Shown here: piece after piece, positions 32,534-40,961 of the stretch
Numbering within the stretch: the first letter of the stretch is position 1
How the letters are laid out: each line of letters opens with the position of its first letter
Assembly (NCBI GenBank): GCA_903921455.1
Contig: CAIXPZ010000017.1
Coordinates: 1-61,315, forward strand
Length of the DNA: 61,315 bases
Reading direction: 5' to 3'
From: an uncultured Verrucomicrobia subdivision 3 bacterium
GTDB taxonomy: Bacteria; Verrucomicrobiota; Verrucomicrobiae; Limisphaerales; UBA11358
Notes under the pieces: model-generated
The model's database searches: none
What the model was told of the DNA's origin: nothing
Seen by the model: the letters and a program-made list of their open reading frames with translations, nothing else
Made by a program: the position numbers and the translations under genes

Positions 32534-33059
32534 GAATCGCCAGGAATTTCTCGTGGTGCTGACCATCGCGGCGTTCGCGCTGCTGGTGGGCGTGAATTTT
32601 ATCCTCGAACCGCTGGGCGGCTGGTGGTCGTCGCGCCAGGCGCAGGTCAAGGATTTGCGCACGAAAGTGGCCGACGGCAATCATCTGCTCAAACGCGAGG
32701 CGGGCATCCGCGGCCGCTGGGCGGACATGACGGCGAACGCGCTGCCGGCGAACACCTCACTCGCGGAGCAGAAACTGTTGACGGCGGTGGACGGCTGGTC
32801 GCGCAGCAGCGGCGCGGAGGTGACGAGCCTGATGCCGCAATGGAAAAAAGATTCGACGAATTACCTGACGCTGACCTGCCGCGTGGAAACTTCCGGTAAT
32901 CTCGGCACGCTGAGCCAGTTTCTCTACGACCTGGAACGCGGGCCGCTGGCGCTGCGGCTGGATTCCCTGGAGCTGACCGCGCGCGACAAGGAGGGGCAGC
33001 AAATGACTTTGAGCACGGAAATCAACGGACTGGCGCTTTTGCCGCCGGATAAAAAATGA
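32523..33059 (+). CDS. GspM/PilO-like platform protein
   Basis: 178 aa from GTG 32523, chosen because GGAGG lies at 32514-32518. One membrane helix at about residues 9-27 (FLVVLTIAAFALLVGVNFIL) is followed by a coiled-coil segment (ARQAQVKDLRTKV-like, about 35-60) and a ferredoxin-like domain ending LALLPPDKK. GspM and PilO pair with GspL and PilN in the inner-membrane platform; position after the gspL-like gene supports this. It overlaps the next gene as ATGA. Confidence 0.72.
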   Translation: MKIKNRQEFLVVLTIAAFALLVGVNFILEPLGGWWSSRQAQVKDLRTKVADGNHLLKREAGIRGRWADMTANALPANTSLAEQKLLTAVDGWSRSSGAEVTSLMPQWKKDSTNYLTLTCRVETSGNLGTLSQFLYDLERGPLALRLDSLELTARDKEGQQMTLSTEINGLALLPPDKK

Positions 33060-33664
33060 AACAGCCACGCATCATCCTCATCCTGGCGCTCGCGCTGGCG
33101 GGCGGGCCCGGGGCGCCGGCGCAGTCGAGCAACAACATTCCCGGCGCGACGGATTATGCGGGGTTCAGCCGCTTCGTCACGGAGCGGAACGTTTTTGATC
33201 CGAATCGCCAGCCGCATTACTCCTCGACGCGGATCCGGCCGCGGACGACGACGCGGACGCATTCGCCGTCGACGCCGGCGTTTACGCTGGTCGGCACGAT
33301 GATTTATGGCAAGGGCTTATTTGCGTTTTTCAACGGAAACAATGCCGACTTGAAAAAAGTGCTGCCGGTTTCCGAGAAGATCGCGGATTACACGGTCACG
33401 CAAATCACGCCGGGCCGTGTGACGTTGGAATCGGCCGACAAGAAACAGAAGTTGGATTTGAAGGTCGGCGACGTGGTGCGGCAGGAAGGCGGCAAGTGGG
33501 AGTTGTCCGGATCGGGCGAGTTGCCCGCCGGCACCAGCAGCCCGGCTCCGGAAACAACCGGTTCGTCCGGCAGTGAAAGTCCGGCGGCGGCACCTTCGTC
33601 CGCCCTGGGACAGAATGATATTTTGAAACGACTGATGGAATTGCGCAAAAAGGAAGAACAATGA
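33056..33664 (+). CDS. GspC/PilP-like protein linking platform to secretin
   Basis: 202 aa. An N-terminal hydrophobic segment (about 4-22, RIILILALALAGGPGAPAQ) acts as signal or anchor. The motif RFVTERNVFDPNRQP is the inner-membrane homology region seen in GspC and PilP. The beta domain FTLVGTMIYGKGLFAFFNG then DYTVTQITPGRVTLES fits the HR/PilP fold. The C-terminus is disordered and ends in a short helix (NDILKRLMELRKKEEQ). FTLVG here is a beta strand and not a prepilin site. It overlaps both neighbours by four bases. Confidence 0.7.
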   Translation: MKQPRIILILALALAGGPGAPAQSSNNIPGATDYAGFSRFVTERNVFDPNRQPHYSSTRIRPRTTTRTHSPSTPAFTLVGTMIYGKGLFAFFNGNNADLKKVLPVSEKIADYTVTQITPGRVTLESADKKQKLDLKVGDVVRQEGGKWELSGSGELPAGTSSPAPETTGSSGSESPAAAPSSALGQNDILKRLMELRKKEEQ

Positions 33665-35091
33665 AAAAAACACTTTTGAACCTCGTGGCCGCCGGTGCGG
33701 TCGGACTGCTGGTTTCCGCCAGCGCCCAAACCCCGCCGCCGGGTGAAGACAATCCGCCGGTCGCGCCGGGACCGTTCACGCCGCCGCCTGGAGTCGAGCC
33801 GGGCAGCGGGCCGGACGCAGGCGGTCCCGGCGGCCCTGGCGGCCCGCCGCCGGAAGTCATCGCGGCGGCGGCGGATGCCACCAACGGTGTGCCGGCGCAA
33901 AACGGGGTGAAGGAGCCGGTGGTGATCATGCCGGGAACCAACCCGCCCGCGCCCGCCGAAAACATCGAGGCGAGCTTCACGCCGCCCGCGCTGGCGAACG
34001 GCACAAACAATCCGGACGAACTGCGCCTGAACTTCCGCAACGCGCCGCTGGAGATGGTGCTGAATTATTTGAGCGACGCGGCGGGTTTCATCATCGTTTT
34101 AGACACGCGGGTCAATGGCAACGTCAGCATCATCAGTAGTCACGCGATGACCCGCGACGAGGCGGTGGATCTGCTGAATTCGGTCTTGAACAAGAATGGC
34201 TATGCGGCCATTCGCAACGGGCGCACGCTCACCATCGTGGACAAGAACGACGCCAAAACGCGCGATATACCGGTCAAGAGCGGCAATAACCCGGCCGACA
34301 TTCCCAAGAACGCCGAGATCGTCACACAGATCATCCCGATCCGTTTTGTCGAGGCGCGCCAACTCGTTTCGGATTTGACCTCGTTTGTCTCGCCGCAGGC
34401 CACGGTGGTGGCGAATGAGGCGGGCAACTCCGTGGTCGTCACCGACACGCAGTCGAACATCCGGCACCTGACGGAGATCATCAAGGCGATTGACGACAGC
34501 GCGCAGTCGGAGACGGAGATCCGCGTGTTCCGGCTGAAGCACGCCAGTCCGGCGGACGTGGCGAGTGAGCTGGGCAGCATATTCCCGAGCAGCAGTTCCG
34601 GCGGCGGCACACAGTCGCCGATTAGTTTCCGCGGCGGCGGCGGCGGGCCGGGCGGGTTCTTTGCGCGCATGATGGGTGGCGGCGGCGGGGCATCCGGCGG
34701 CAGCGCCAACGACCGCGTCAAGAAGGCGACGCAGGTCACGGCGGTGCCAGACTCGCGCATCCAGGCGGTGATCGTGACCGCGCCGAAGGAATTGATGGAC
34801 CAGATCGCCAGCATGATGACCGACCTCGACGTGCCCTCGACGCGCGACCAGAAAGTTTTTGTGTTTCACATGGACAACGGCGATCCGCAGCAGGCGGTGC
34901 AGGTGTTGCAAAACATGTTCCAGACCAGCGGTTCATCGCGCAGCGGCGGCAGCAGTTCGTCACAGAACAGCGCGTTGATGCAGCGCGCGCAAAATAACAC
35001 GACGGCGACGGGCTCGAGCAGCAGTTCGGGCACATCAAGTTTTGGCGGCACGGGTGGCGGGCGCACCGGCGGGGGAGGCACGCAGTTCTGA
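33661..35091 (+). CDS. secretin N-domain protein (first half of a split GspD)
   Basis: 476 aa with its own signal peptide (MKKTLLNLVAAGAVGLLVSASAQ). A proline/glycine-rich stretch (about 24-110) is followed by N0 (LRLNFRNAPLEMVLNYLSDA), N1 (IIPIRFVEARQLVSDLTSFV) and N2-like domains (ETEIRVFRLKHASPADVASEL, then RVKKATQVTAVPDSRIQAVI), and another N-type repeat (KVFVFHMDNGDPQQAVQVLQ). It ends in a Ser/Gly tail without the membrane-inserting secretin domain, which is encoded by the next gene. In most bacteria both parts are one GspD chain. Confidence 0.85.
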   Translation: MKKTLLNLVAAGAVGLLVSASAQTPPPGEDNPPVAPGPFTPPPGVEPGSGPDAGGPGGPGGPPPEVIAAAADATNGVPAQNGVKEPVVIMPGTNPPAPAENIEASFTPPALANGTNNPDELRLNFRNAPLEMVLNYLSDAAGFIIVLDTRVNGNVSIISSHAMTRDEAVDLLNSVLNKNGYAAIRNGRTLTIVDKNDAKTRDIPVKSGNNPADIPKNAEIVTQIIPIRFVEARQLVSDLTSFVSPQATVVANEAGNSVVVTDTQSNIRHLTEIIKAIDDSAQSETEIRVFRLKHASPADVASELGSIFPSSSSGGGTQSPISFRGGGGGPGGFFARMMGGGGGASGGSANDRVKKATQVTAVPDSRIQAVIVTAPKELMDQIASMMTDLDVPSTRDQKVFVFHMDNGDPQQAVQVLQNMFQTSGSSRSGGSSSSQNSALMQRAQNNTTATGSSSSSGTSSFGGTGGGRTGGGGTQF

Positions 35092-35119
35092 ACCTGATCG
35101 TTCAACCGGAGAAAAAAAT

Positions 35120-36337
35120 ATGAAAACACAATCTTGCAAAAAAATTTATAGTTTGGTGTTGGCGTTTCTGTTGGTCGCTATGCTGGCAGTGCACGCGCAG
35201 CCATCGCGGGGTGGCGGCGGTGGGTTTGGCGGGTTTGGCGGGTTTGGCGGCTTCGGTGGTTTCGGCGGCGGCGGGAATGCTTCCCGCAGCAGTGGTAGCA
35301 GCACCACTGCCGGTCAATACAACAACAACGGCTCGGTTGGTAGCGCGGTGATTTCCGTCGATCCGGTGACCCATAACATTATGGTCATCGCGGACGAGGA
35401 GACGAGCCAGCAGATCAGCAACGTCATCGCCAATCTCGATGCGCCCACGCCGCAGGTGCTCATCAAGGTGGTTTTCGTTGAAGTGCAGGACAGCAAAGGC
35501 TCGGCCATTGGTGTGCAGGGCAGCTACAACAAAACTTCCGGGAACTTAAACACCGCGTTGACCAATAATTTTGGTTTGCCGCAGGCGTTGGCGGGGGCGA
35601 CGGGCAGTGGCGGGATGTATCAGCTTATGGGCAGTGATTTCACGGCCACCGTTCAGGCGCTGGCCACCGCCGGCAAGGCGCAGGTGCTATCGCGCCCGTC
35701 CATTCTGGCGCGGGACGGCCAGCAGGCGCAAATCGTCGTTGGCCAGAGTATTTATTTGCCGAGCGGCGTCAGCTATACCACGGTCGGCGGGACCGCCACC
35801 ACGATTCCCACCATCAATGGCAGTTATCAGAATGTCGGCATCCAACTCGACGTTACGCCGTTCATTGGCGCGAATAGCCTCGTGCAGATGATCCTTGAGC
35901 CGCAGATTACGTCCATTGACCTCTCGACGCCCGGCCAGGTGATCGTCGGCGGCACGACTACGGTGTTGGGGGCCGGTGGTTCATCCGCCGTGTATGCGCC
36001 CAACATCAACAAGCGTTCCGCCAATACCGTAGTCGTGACGCCAGACGGCCAGCCCGTCGTCATCGGTGGTTTAATTGGCAACCAAAAATCTGCGAACGAC
36101 AGCAAGATTCCGATTCTGGGCGACATCCCGCTGCTTGGTCAGTTGTTCAAATTCAGCGCCAAGTCGAATCAGAAAAACGAGTTGCTGATTTTCCTGACGC
36201 CGCACATTGTCCGCGCGCCGGAGCAACTGGTCGCCATGGCCGCCCATGAAACCAAGCAATCGTCGCTTATCACCAATTCCATTCCGGAACAGGAACTAAA
36301 TCGTTTTCTCGACGCCTTGCCGGTGAAGAAAAATTAG
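35120..36337 (+). CDS. gspD: secretin pore-domain protein (second half of a split GspD)
   Basis: 405 aa from ATG 35120 with GGAG nine bases upstream. It has its own signal peptide (about 1-26, IYSLVLAFLLVAMLAVHAQ), then a GFGGFGGFGG tract, one N3-like domain (AVISVDPVTHNIMVIADEET) and the full secretin domain: VLIKVVFVEVQD, VLSRPSILARDGQQAQIVVG, GIQLDVTPFIG, and the signature VVIGGLIGNQKSANDSKIPI followed by LGDIPLLGQLFK. It should form the outer-membrane ring, probably with the protein encoded just upstream. No S-domain is evident. Confidence 0.9.
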   Translation: MKTQSCKKIYSLVLAFLLVAMLAVHAQPSRGGGGGFGGFGGFGGFGGFGGGGNASRSSGSSTTAGQYNNNGSVGSAVISVDPVTHNIMVIADEETSQQISNVIANLDAPTPQVLIKVVFVEVQDSKGSAIGVQGSYNKTSGNLNTALTNNFGLPQALAGATGSGGMYQLMGSDFTATVQALATAGKAQVLSRPSILARDGQQAQIVVGQSIYLPSGVSYTTVGGTATTIPTINGSYQNVGIQLDVTPFIGANSLVQMILEPQITSIDLSTPGQVIVGGTTTVLGAGGSSAVYAPNINKRSANTVVVTPDGQPVVIGGLIGNQKSANDSKIPILGDIPLLGQLFKFSAKSNQKNELLIFLTPHIVRAPEQLVAMAAHETKQSSLITNSIPEQELNRFLDALPVKKN

Positions 36338-36376
36338 GAAATTGTTTTTTCACCACCCCGCCAGCCGGAAACCGCC

Positions 36377-37957
36377 ATGGACTTGAAACGCAGCCAAAAA
36401 ATTGCCGCCGGCCTGCTGGCCGGGGCATGGCTGCTGGTGGTCGGCTGGCAGGTGCAGGAACACCAGCGCGTCGTCGAGGCCGCCAAGTCCGATCTGCGCA
36501 ACCGGTCGCGGGAAATCGCCAGCACCCTGAGCGCCGTCACCCGCGCGCTGCGGTTTCGCGGCGCGGTTTTTCAGGAGCGCCTCGAACCGGTGCTTAACGA
36601 ACTCGTCAGCAACCATACGAACAGCTTCGTCAATTCCAGCGGCCTGCTCGCCATTGGCCTGCTGAACACGGAGGGCGAACCCGTGGTGGCCGCCGGCGAC
36701 ACGAATCTGCTGGTCCGCGAACTGCTCGCCGACCGCGAGCGGTGGACCGATGGCTGCGTGACCTTCGTTTTGCCCGTGGCGGGCGCCAGCGTCAGTCCGG
36801 AAGGTTCTACCAACAATGCCACCGTCGTTATCCCGTCCTTTCGCGAGCTGACCAACAGCCCGGCGCGCAACCGTGATTTTTTCCGTCGCGAATCCCGGCC
36901 GGGCGAGACCAACACCTTTGAGATTCCCCCCACGAATTTTCCGCCACCCATGACGAATGCGGCCGGTGAACTGGAGCCGCCCGCGCCGCCGCCCGACGAT
37001 GGGCGCCGGCCGCCCGATGCCGGCGACCGTGCGCGCGGGGGCAGCCATCGGCCGCCGTGGATGCGCTGGATGAACGAGGGCGAATTCAAGGCGCTCGCCG
37101 CCAAGCGCGAGCTGCACGGGCTGGTCCTCGCCATGTCCACGGAGAATCACCGGGCCATCTGCACGCACGATCTCTGGCTGCGCGGGGTCATCGCCTTTTT
37201 CGCCGGCATTGCCGCGCTGGGGGCGGGCCTGTCCTGGCGCAATGTGCGGCGCACTTCGGAGCTGCAAATCCGCCTCGTGCGGGCGAGCGAACTGAATTCG
37301 CATCTCAAGGAAATGAACCTGGCGGCCGCCGGGCTCGCCCATGAGACGCGCAATCCGCTCAACCTGATTCGCGGCCAGGCGCAGATGATCGCGCGCCTGC
37401 CGGACGCCTCGCCGGATGTCCGGGAGAAATCCAAGATCATCGTGGATGAGACGGACAAGGTGACGGCGCAACTCACCGAGTTCATCAATTACTCGCGTCC
37501 GCGCGAAGTCCGCCGCACGAAGGTGGCGCTCACCGCGGCGTGCGCGGAGATTGTCCGCACGCTCGGCTTCGACATTGAGGAAAAGAAATTGCGCGTGGAG
37601 GTCGGTGGCGACCCGCTGGCAATCGAAGCCGACGAACAATTATTGCGGCAGGTGCTGTTCAACCTGTTCATCAATGCCACGCAGGCGGTGAGCCCGGGCG
37701 GCCAGATCGTCATTGACGTGCGGCGCACCAATGTCACGGAGGCGGTGCTGGAAATCCGTGACGACGGGCAGGGGGTCGCGCCGGGAAACCGGCAGGAGAT
37801 TTTCAAGCCGTATTTCACCACGCACCAGAAAGGCACCGGTCTTGGCCTGGCCGTCGTTTCACAAATCGTCCTGGCGCACGGTTGGGAAATCACCTGTCTT
37901 CCCAATGAACCGCGCGGAACGATCTTCCGCCTCACGCATCTGAAAATCGCGGCGTGA
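36377..37957 (+). CDS. membrane sensor histidine kinase
   Basis: 526 aa. N-terminal membrane helix (about 8-26), a periplasmic sensing region (about 30-265) with a long proline-rich stretch (EPPAPPPDDGRRPPDAG), a second helix (about 270-290, GVIAFFAGIAALGAGLSW), then HisKA with His322 in AGLAHETRNPLN and an HATPase domain (NLFINATQAV, DDGQGVAPG, GTGLGLAVV). The kinase resembles the NtrB/ZraS branch that often partners sigma-54 activators. It lies 39 bases after the secretin gene, so it may belong to the operon. The cognate regulator is not in the window. Confidence 0.88.
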   Translation: MDLKRSQKIAAGLLAGAWLLVVGWQVQEHQRVVEAAKSDLRNRSREIASTLSAVTRALRFRGAVFQERLEPVLNELVSNHTNSFVNSSGLLAIGLLNTEGEPVVAAGDTNLLVRELLADRERWTDGCVTFVLPVAGASVSPEGSTNNATVVIPSFRELTNSPARNRDFFRRESRPGETNTFEIPPTNFPPPMTNAAGELEPPAPPPDDGRRPPDAGDRARGGSHRPPWMRWMNEGEFKALAAKRELHGLVLAMSTENHRAICTHDLWLRGVIAFFAGIAALGAGLSWRNVRRTSELQIRLVRASELNSHLKEMNLAAAGLAHETRNPLNLIRGQAQMIARLPDASPDVREKSKIIVDETDKVTAQLTEFINYSRPREVRRTKVALTAACAEIVRTLGFDIEEKKLRVEVGGDPLAIEADEQLLRQVLFNLFINATQAVSPGGQIVIDVRRTNVTEAVLEIRDDGQGVAPGNRQEIFKPYFTTHQKGTGLGLAVVSQIVLAHGWEITCLPNEPRGTIFRLTHLKIAA

Positions 37958-38016
37958 ACCCGTGGCGGGAGGCGCAGAAATTCAGCGCGTCGCATCCAAG
38001 CGACCACGCGGGCGGC

Positions 38017-38226
38017 TCACTCGGTAAACGACTGGGACGACTTGAGTTGCTGTTCCGCCTGGAACCAGTGTTGCGTTTCCAATCCCACTGGCCGGCCTTG
38101 CTGCTCCCAGATGGCGTAGGCGCGCCGGGCGATTTGTTCGGACGTGATCTGCTGGGCTGGCGCGGCGGTGTGTTTGGGGGCGGTGGCTTTGCGGGTCCTG
38201 GACTTGATGGCGTTGATGATTTTCAT
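38017..38226 (-). CDS. DUF2934 domain protein
   Basis: 69 aa from ATG 38224-38226. The basic N-terminus KIINAIKSRTRKATAPKH leads into ITSEQIARRAYAIWEQQGRP and ETQHWFQAEQQLK, the DUF2934 signature, a short helical domain of unknown function common in environmental bacteria. An upstream extension of the frame is AT-rich and unlike the family, so the short start is chosen. It converges on the histidine kinase gene. Confidence 0.75.
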   Translation of the reverse strand: MKIINAIKSRTRKATAPKHTAAPAQQITSEQIARRAYAIWEQQGRPVGLETQHWFQAEQQLKSSQSFTE

Positions 38227-38622
38227 AATGGTAATGTTGTTTGGCTGGCTGGCTGGCCAGTGGCAGCCATTGGATTTGGGCTGCAAAACTTTCGGGAATC
38301 GTCTCCTTCTGAAGAAAAATTTACCGATATCCTTAATTTCTGTCCAGTGCGTAAACAATCGGGTCCGCCGCGCCATGACCGGCTAGTTGGAGGCGGAAGT
38401 TCTGCTGAGCCTCCCTTGCCATTCAGAAGCCAAGAAGCGTGGATTGACGTTTTCCCCGGCGGGTGTAAAAAGGTGTGGTCACAAGCTCGGTTAAAACCAG
38501 TTTGCGGAACGCTAATGAAGTGCGAGTAGCGGCGTCGGGCGGCCGGTTAAAGCCGCCCGGTCCGGTGGGTAATGTCAGGATGGATAAAGGTGGGTTTTAA
38601 ACTTTGCGGAAGGGAATATTTT
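38227..38622. other. 396-base divergent intergenic region
   Basis: Lies between the DUF2934 gene (minus) and the response regulator gene (plus) and should carry both promoters. Visible elements are a short CTGGCTGGCTGG run near 38242 and the hairpin at 38536-38559. No gene is convincing; the open frame across it on the plus strand is a shadow. Confidence 0.5.
38536..38559. promoter_or_regulatory. perfect 8-bp inverted repeat upstream of a response regulator
   Basis: CGGGCGGC-CGGTTAAA-GCCGCCCG. It is 64 bases before ATG 38623 and has no T-run, so an operator or mRNA hairpin is as likely as a terminator. Confidence 0.4.
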
Positions 38623-39081
38623 ATGAGTGCCGTTTCAATCAAGCCGCGCGTGGGGAAGCCGCGGGTCATTCTTCTGGAGGATTCCCAGATTTTATCTGAG
38701 ATCATGAACCTCTGCATCCTGAACTGGTTTTGGGATCCGGAGGTGCTTGTCTTTGAGGACGGAGACGCGGCGTGGCAGGAGCTGGCGCGGTCGGAACCGG
38801 ATTTGTTCATCACCGATTGGCTGCATCCCGGAGCGGATGGTGGGGAACTGTTGCGCCGGCTGGCGGAACGGCAGGTGAAGTTTCCCGTGATGGTGGTGTC
38901 AGGCGAAATGACCTCGATTCCCGATCAGGACAAGCTGGGCATCGCCGTCAGCTTTCTGCCCAAACCATTCAATCGTCAGGCGCTCTGGCAGGTGCTCAAT
39001 CATTTGGTCGGGCCGTGCGACTGGCCGGCACGGTTGATTGATTTGCCCCTCGAACAGCGCACCTTTTCGCGGCCGCCATAA
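38623..39081 (+). CDS. response regulator, receiver domain
   Basis: 152 aa from ATG 38623 with AAGGGA about ten bases upstream; a longer frame to 38572 lacks such a site. VILLEDSQ forms the acidic pocket, LFITDWLHPGADG carries phospho-acceptor Asp65, VVSG the Ser switch and FLPKPFN the Lys. A short C-terminal tail (DWPARLIDLPLEQRTF) has no recognisable output domain. The HPG after the Asp is unusual, since most receivers have MPG there. No kinase is adjacent on this strand. Confidence 0.83.
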   Translation: MSAVSIKPRVGKPRVILLEDSQILSEIMNLCILNWFWDPEVLVFEDGDAAWQELARSEPDLFITDWLHPGADGGELLRRLAERQVKFPVMVVSGEMTSIPDQDKLGIAVSFLPKPFNRQALWQVLNHLVGPCDWPARLIDLPLEQRTFSRPP

Positions 39082-39083
39082 AA

Positions 39084-40454
39084 TCAGGCCGCCGGCGGTA
39101 ATCGCAGGGTCGCATCCAGCGGCGGCAGTTCAGCCAGTTCCTTCTCCGGGGCCGTGCCGCCAAGTTCCTTCAATTTTTCTCCGGCCGGCCGGACGCGCGA
39201 TTGATAGCTGTTGGCAGCCTTGTTGAACGCCTCGTTCGCCTTCGCCAGCCCTTCGCCAATTTTTTCAAAATGTTCCGTGAAGACGCAGACCCGCTCAAAA
39301 AGGATCCGGGCCGCCTCGGCGATTTTCTGCGCGTTTTCCGTTTGCCGGTGCTGCTGCCAGCTCACGCTTACCGAACGCAGCAGCGCGATGAGCGAGGCGG
39401 GCGTGGCGAGCAATATTCTTTTTTCCGCCGCCCAGATGATCAGGTCATGGTCGCCTTCCAGCGCGGCGCTGAACAGCGATTCCGCGGGCACGAACAGCAC
39501 GACATAATCTAGCGCGTTCGGAAACTGGCGCGGATAATCGCGGTCGGCCAGCGCCTTGATGGTGGCCTTCAACTTGGCCGCATGGGTCGCGAGGGCTTCC
39601 GCGCGCTTCACCGGCTCGGCGGATTCCAGGGCGTTCAGAAAATCAAAGTCCGGCACTTTGGCGTCCACGATGATAAAGCGGTCGCCGGGCAGTTTTACAA
39701 CGAGATCGGGCCGGTTTTCGCCCGACGAAGTTTGCTCGGTGAAATCGCAATGCGCGCTCATGCCCGCCGCCTCGACGACGCGCCGCAGGGTTTCCTCGCC
39801 CCACCGGCCGCGCGCCTGATTCGAATGCAGCACCAGCCGGAACTGCTGCGTCTCCTGCGCCAGCGTGGTGCTTTGCTGCGCGAGCAGCTCCAATTGCTTT
39901 TTCACCTCGCCGAGGGTGGAGGACTGCGCCGCGCTGTTGGTCTGCAGATTCTTTTGATAGGTCTCCAACTGCTGCTTGAGCGGCTCAACCAAGCCTTTGA
40001 TGGCCTCCTGCCGTTGCGCCAAATCGCCCTTGGCCGTCTCTTGGAATTTGCCGAAGGACTGTTCCGCCAGCCGGATAAATTCCGGCGCGGATTGCTTCAG
40101 CGCATCGGCGCTCAGGGCCTTGAAGGTGTCGCGCAAATCCGCCAGCGCCTTTTCCTGCGCGACTTTGGCGTCACGCAGGGTTTGTTCGTGAAGCTGTTTT
40201 TGCTCGCTGAGAATTTTTTCCGCCGCCGCCTGGTTGGCCTGCGCGGTGGCGAGCGACGTTTTGATTTGGGAAAGTTGCTCGCGCGTTTGGCCCAGTTCCG
40301 TTTCGCGCTGGGAGAGCTGCTGGCGCAATTCGTTTTCCAGCCGCGCATCCGCCGGCGCGATGGCCGGCTTGCGCGCGCTGAGCAGCCAGCCGATCAGCAG
40401 ACCCAGCCCGCCACCAATGATGAAGGCGAGGGCGAGCTGGATTCCGAGCGGCAT
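39084..40454 (-). CDS. rmuC: RmuC family protein
   Basis: 456 aa. RmuC is thought to limit recombination at inverted repeats and has a nuclease-like fold. An N-terminal membrane anchor (about 5-24, IQLALAFIIGGGLGLLIGWL) precedes a long coiled coil (about 40-215) rich in Gln. The conserved core starts HSNQARGRWGEETLRRVVEAAGM, followed by RPDLVVKLPGDRFIIVDAKVP and LDYVVLFVPAESLFSAAL. Length is normal. It lies three bases after ridA on the same strand, an apparent operon. Confidence 0.93.
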   Translation of the reverse strand: MPLGIQLALAFIIGGGLGLLIGWLLSARKPAIAPADARLENELRQQLSQRETELGQTREQLSQIKTSLATAQANQAAAEKILSEQKQLHEQTLRDAKVAQEKALADLRDTFKALSADALKQSAPEFIRLAEQSFGKFQETAKGDLAQRQEAIKGLVEPLKQQLETYQKNLQTNSAAQSSTLGEVKKQLELLAQQSTTLAQETQQFRLVLHSNQARGRWGEETLRRVVEAAGMSAHCDFTEQTSSGENRPDLVVKLPGDRFIIVDAKVPDFDFLNALESAEPVKRAEALATHAAKLKATIKALADRDYPRQFPNALDYVVLFVPAESLFSAALEGDHDLIIWAAEKRILLATPASLIALLRSVSVSWQQHRQTENAQKIAEAARILFERVCVFTEHFEKIGEGLAKANEAFNKAANSYQSRVRPAGEKLKELGGTAPEKELAELPPLDATLRLPPAA

Positions 40455-40457
40455 AGT

Positions 40458-40841
40458 TCAGAAGTGCGCGATGATTTCAATTTCCACGTTCGCGCCTTTG
40501 GGCAGCGCGGCGACCTGCACGGTGGAGCGCGCCGGGAAGTTTTCCGTGAAATACTTCGCATAGACTTCGTTCATCGCGGCAAAATCGGCGAGGTTCGTCA
40601 GGAACACCGTGCTTTTCACGACGTTGGAAAATTTCAAGCCCTGGTCATCGAGGATGGCTTTCAGGTTTTCCAGCACGCGCCCGGTTTGGGCCTTGATGTC
40701 GCCGGTGACGAGATTGCCGGTGGCCGGCTCAATCGGGATCTGGCCGGCGCTGAACAGCAAGTCGCCGATGCGGACGGCATGATTGTAGGGGCCGACGGCG
40801 GCGGGTGATTTCGCGGGTTTGATGATGGTTTTGGTTGCCAT
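40458..40841 (-). CDS. ridA: RidA family enamine/imine deaminase
   Basis: 127 aa from ATG 40839-40841. RidA hydrolyses reactive enamine/imine intermediates from PLP enzymes, mainly 2-aminoacrylate. Typical segments are AVGPYNHAVRIGDLLFSAGQIP, the YAKYFTENFPARSTVQVAALPKGANVEIE signature with its catalytic Arg, and the C-terminal IIAHF. Length matches the family. An in-frame start upstream would add 14 residues not seen in the family. Confidence 0.94.
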   Translation of the reverse strand: MATKTIIKPAKSPAAVGPYNHAVRIGDLLFSAGQIPIEPATGNLVTGDIKAQTGRVLENLKAILDDQGLKFSNVVKSTVFLTNLADFAAMNEVYAKYFTENFPARSTVQVAALPKGANVEIEIIAHF

Positions 40842-40961
40842 AAACGTGGCGGGCAGTCTTGCGTCTTTGGCCGCGCGGGTCAAGAAAACCGCGCGGGTTT
40901 TGTTTGCTCGACAAATGATTTGAACGGCGCACCATCGCGGAAATCCAATCTGGACATTCCC

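Noticed and set aside
33280..33300. FTLVG in the GspC/PilP-like protein as a prepilin site
   Set aside because: It lacks the Glu at +5 and a following hydrophobic helix, and lies in the middle of a beta domain.
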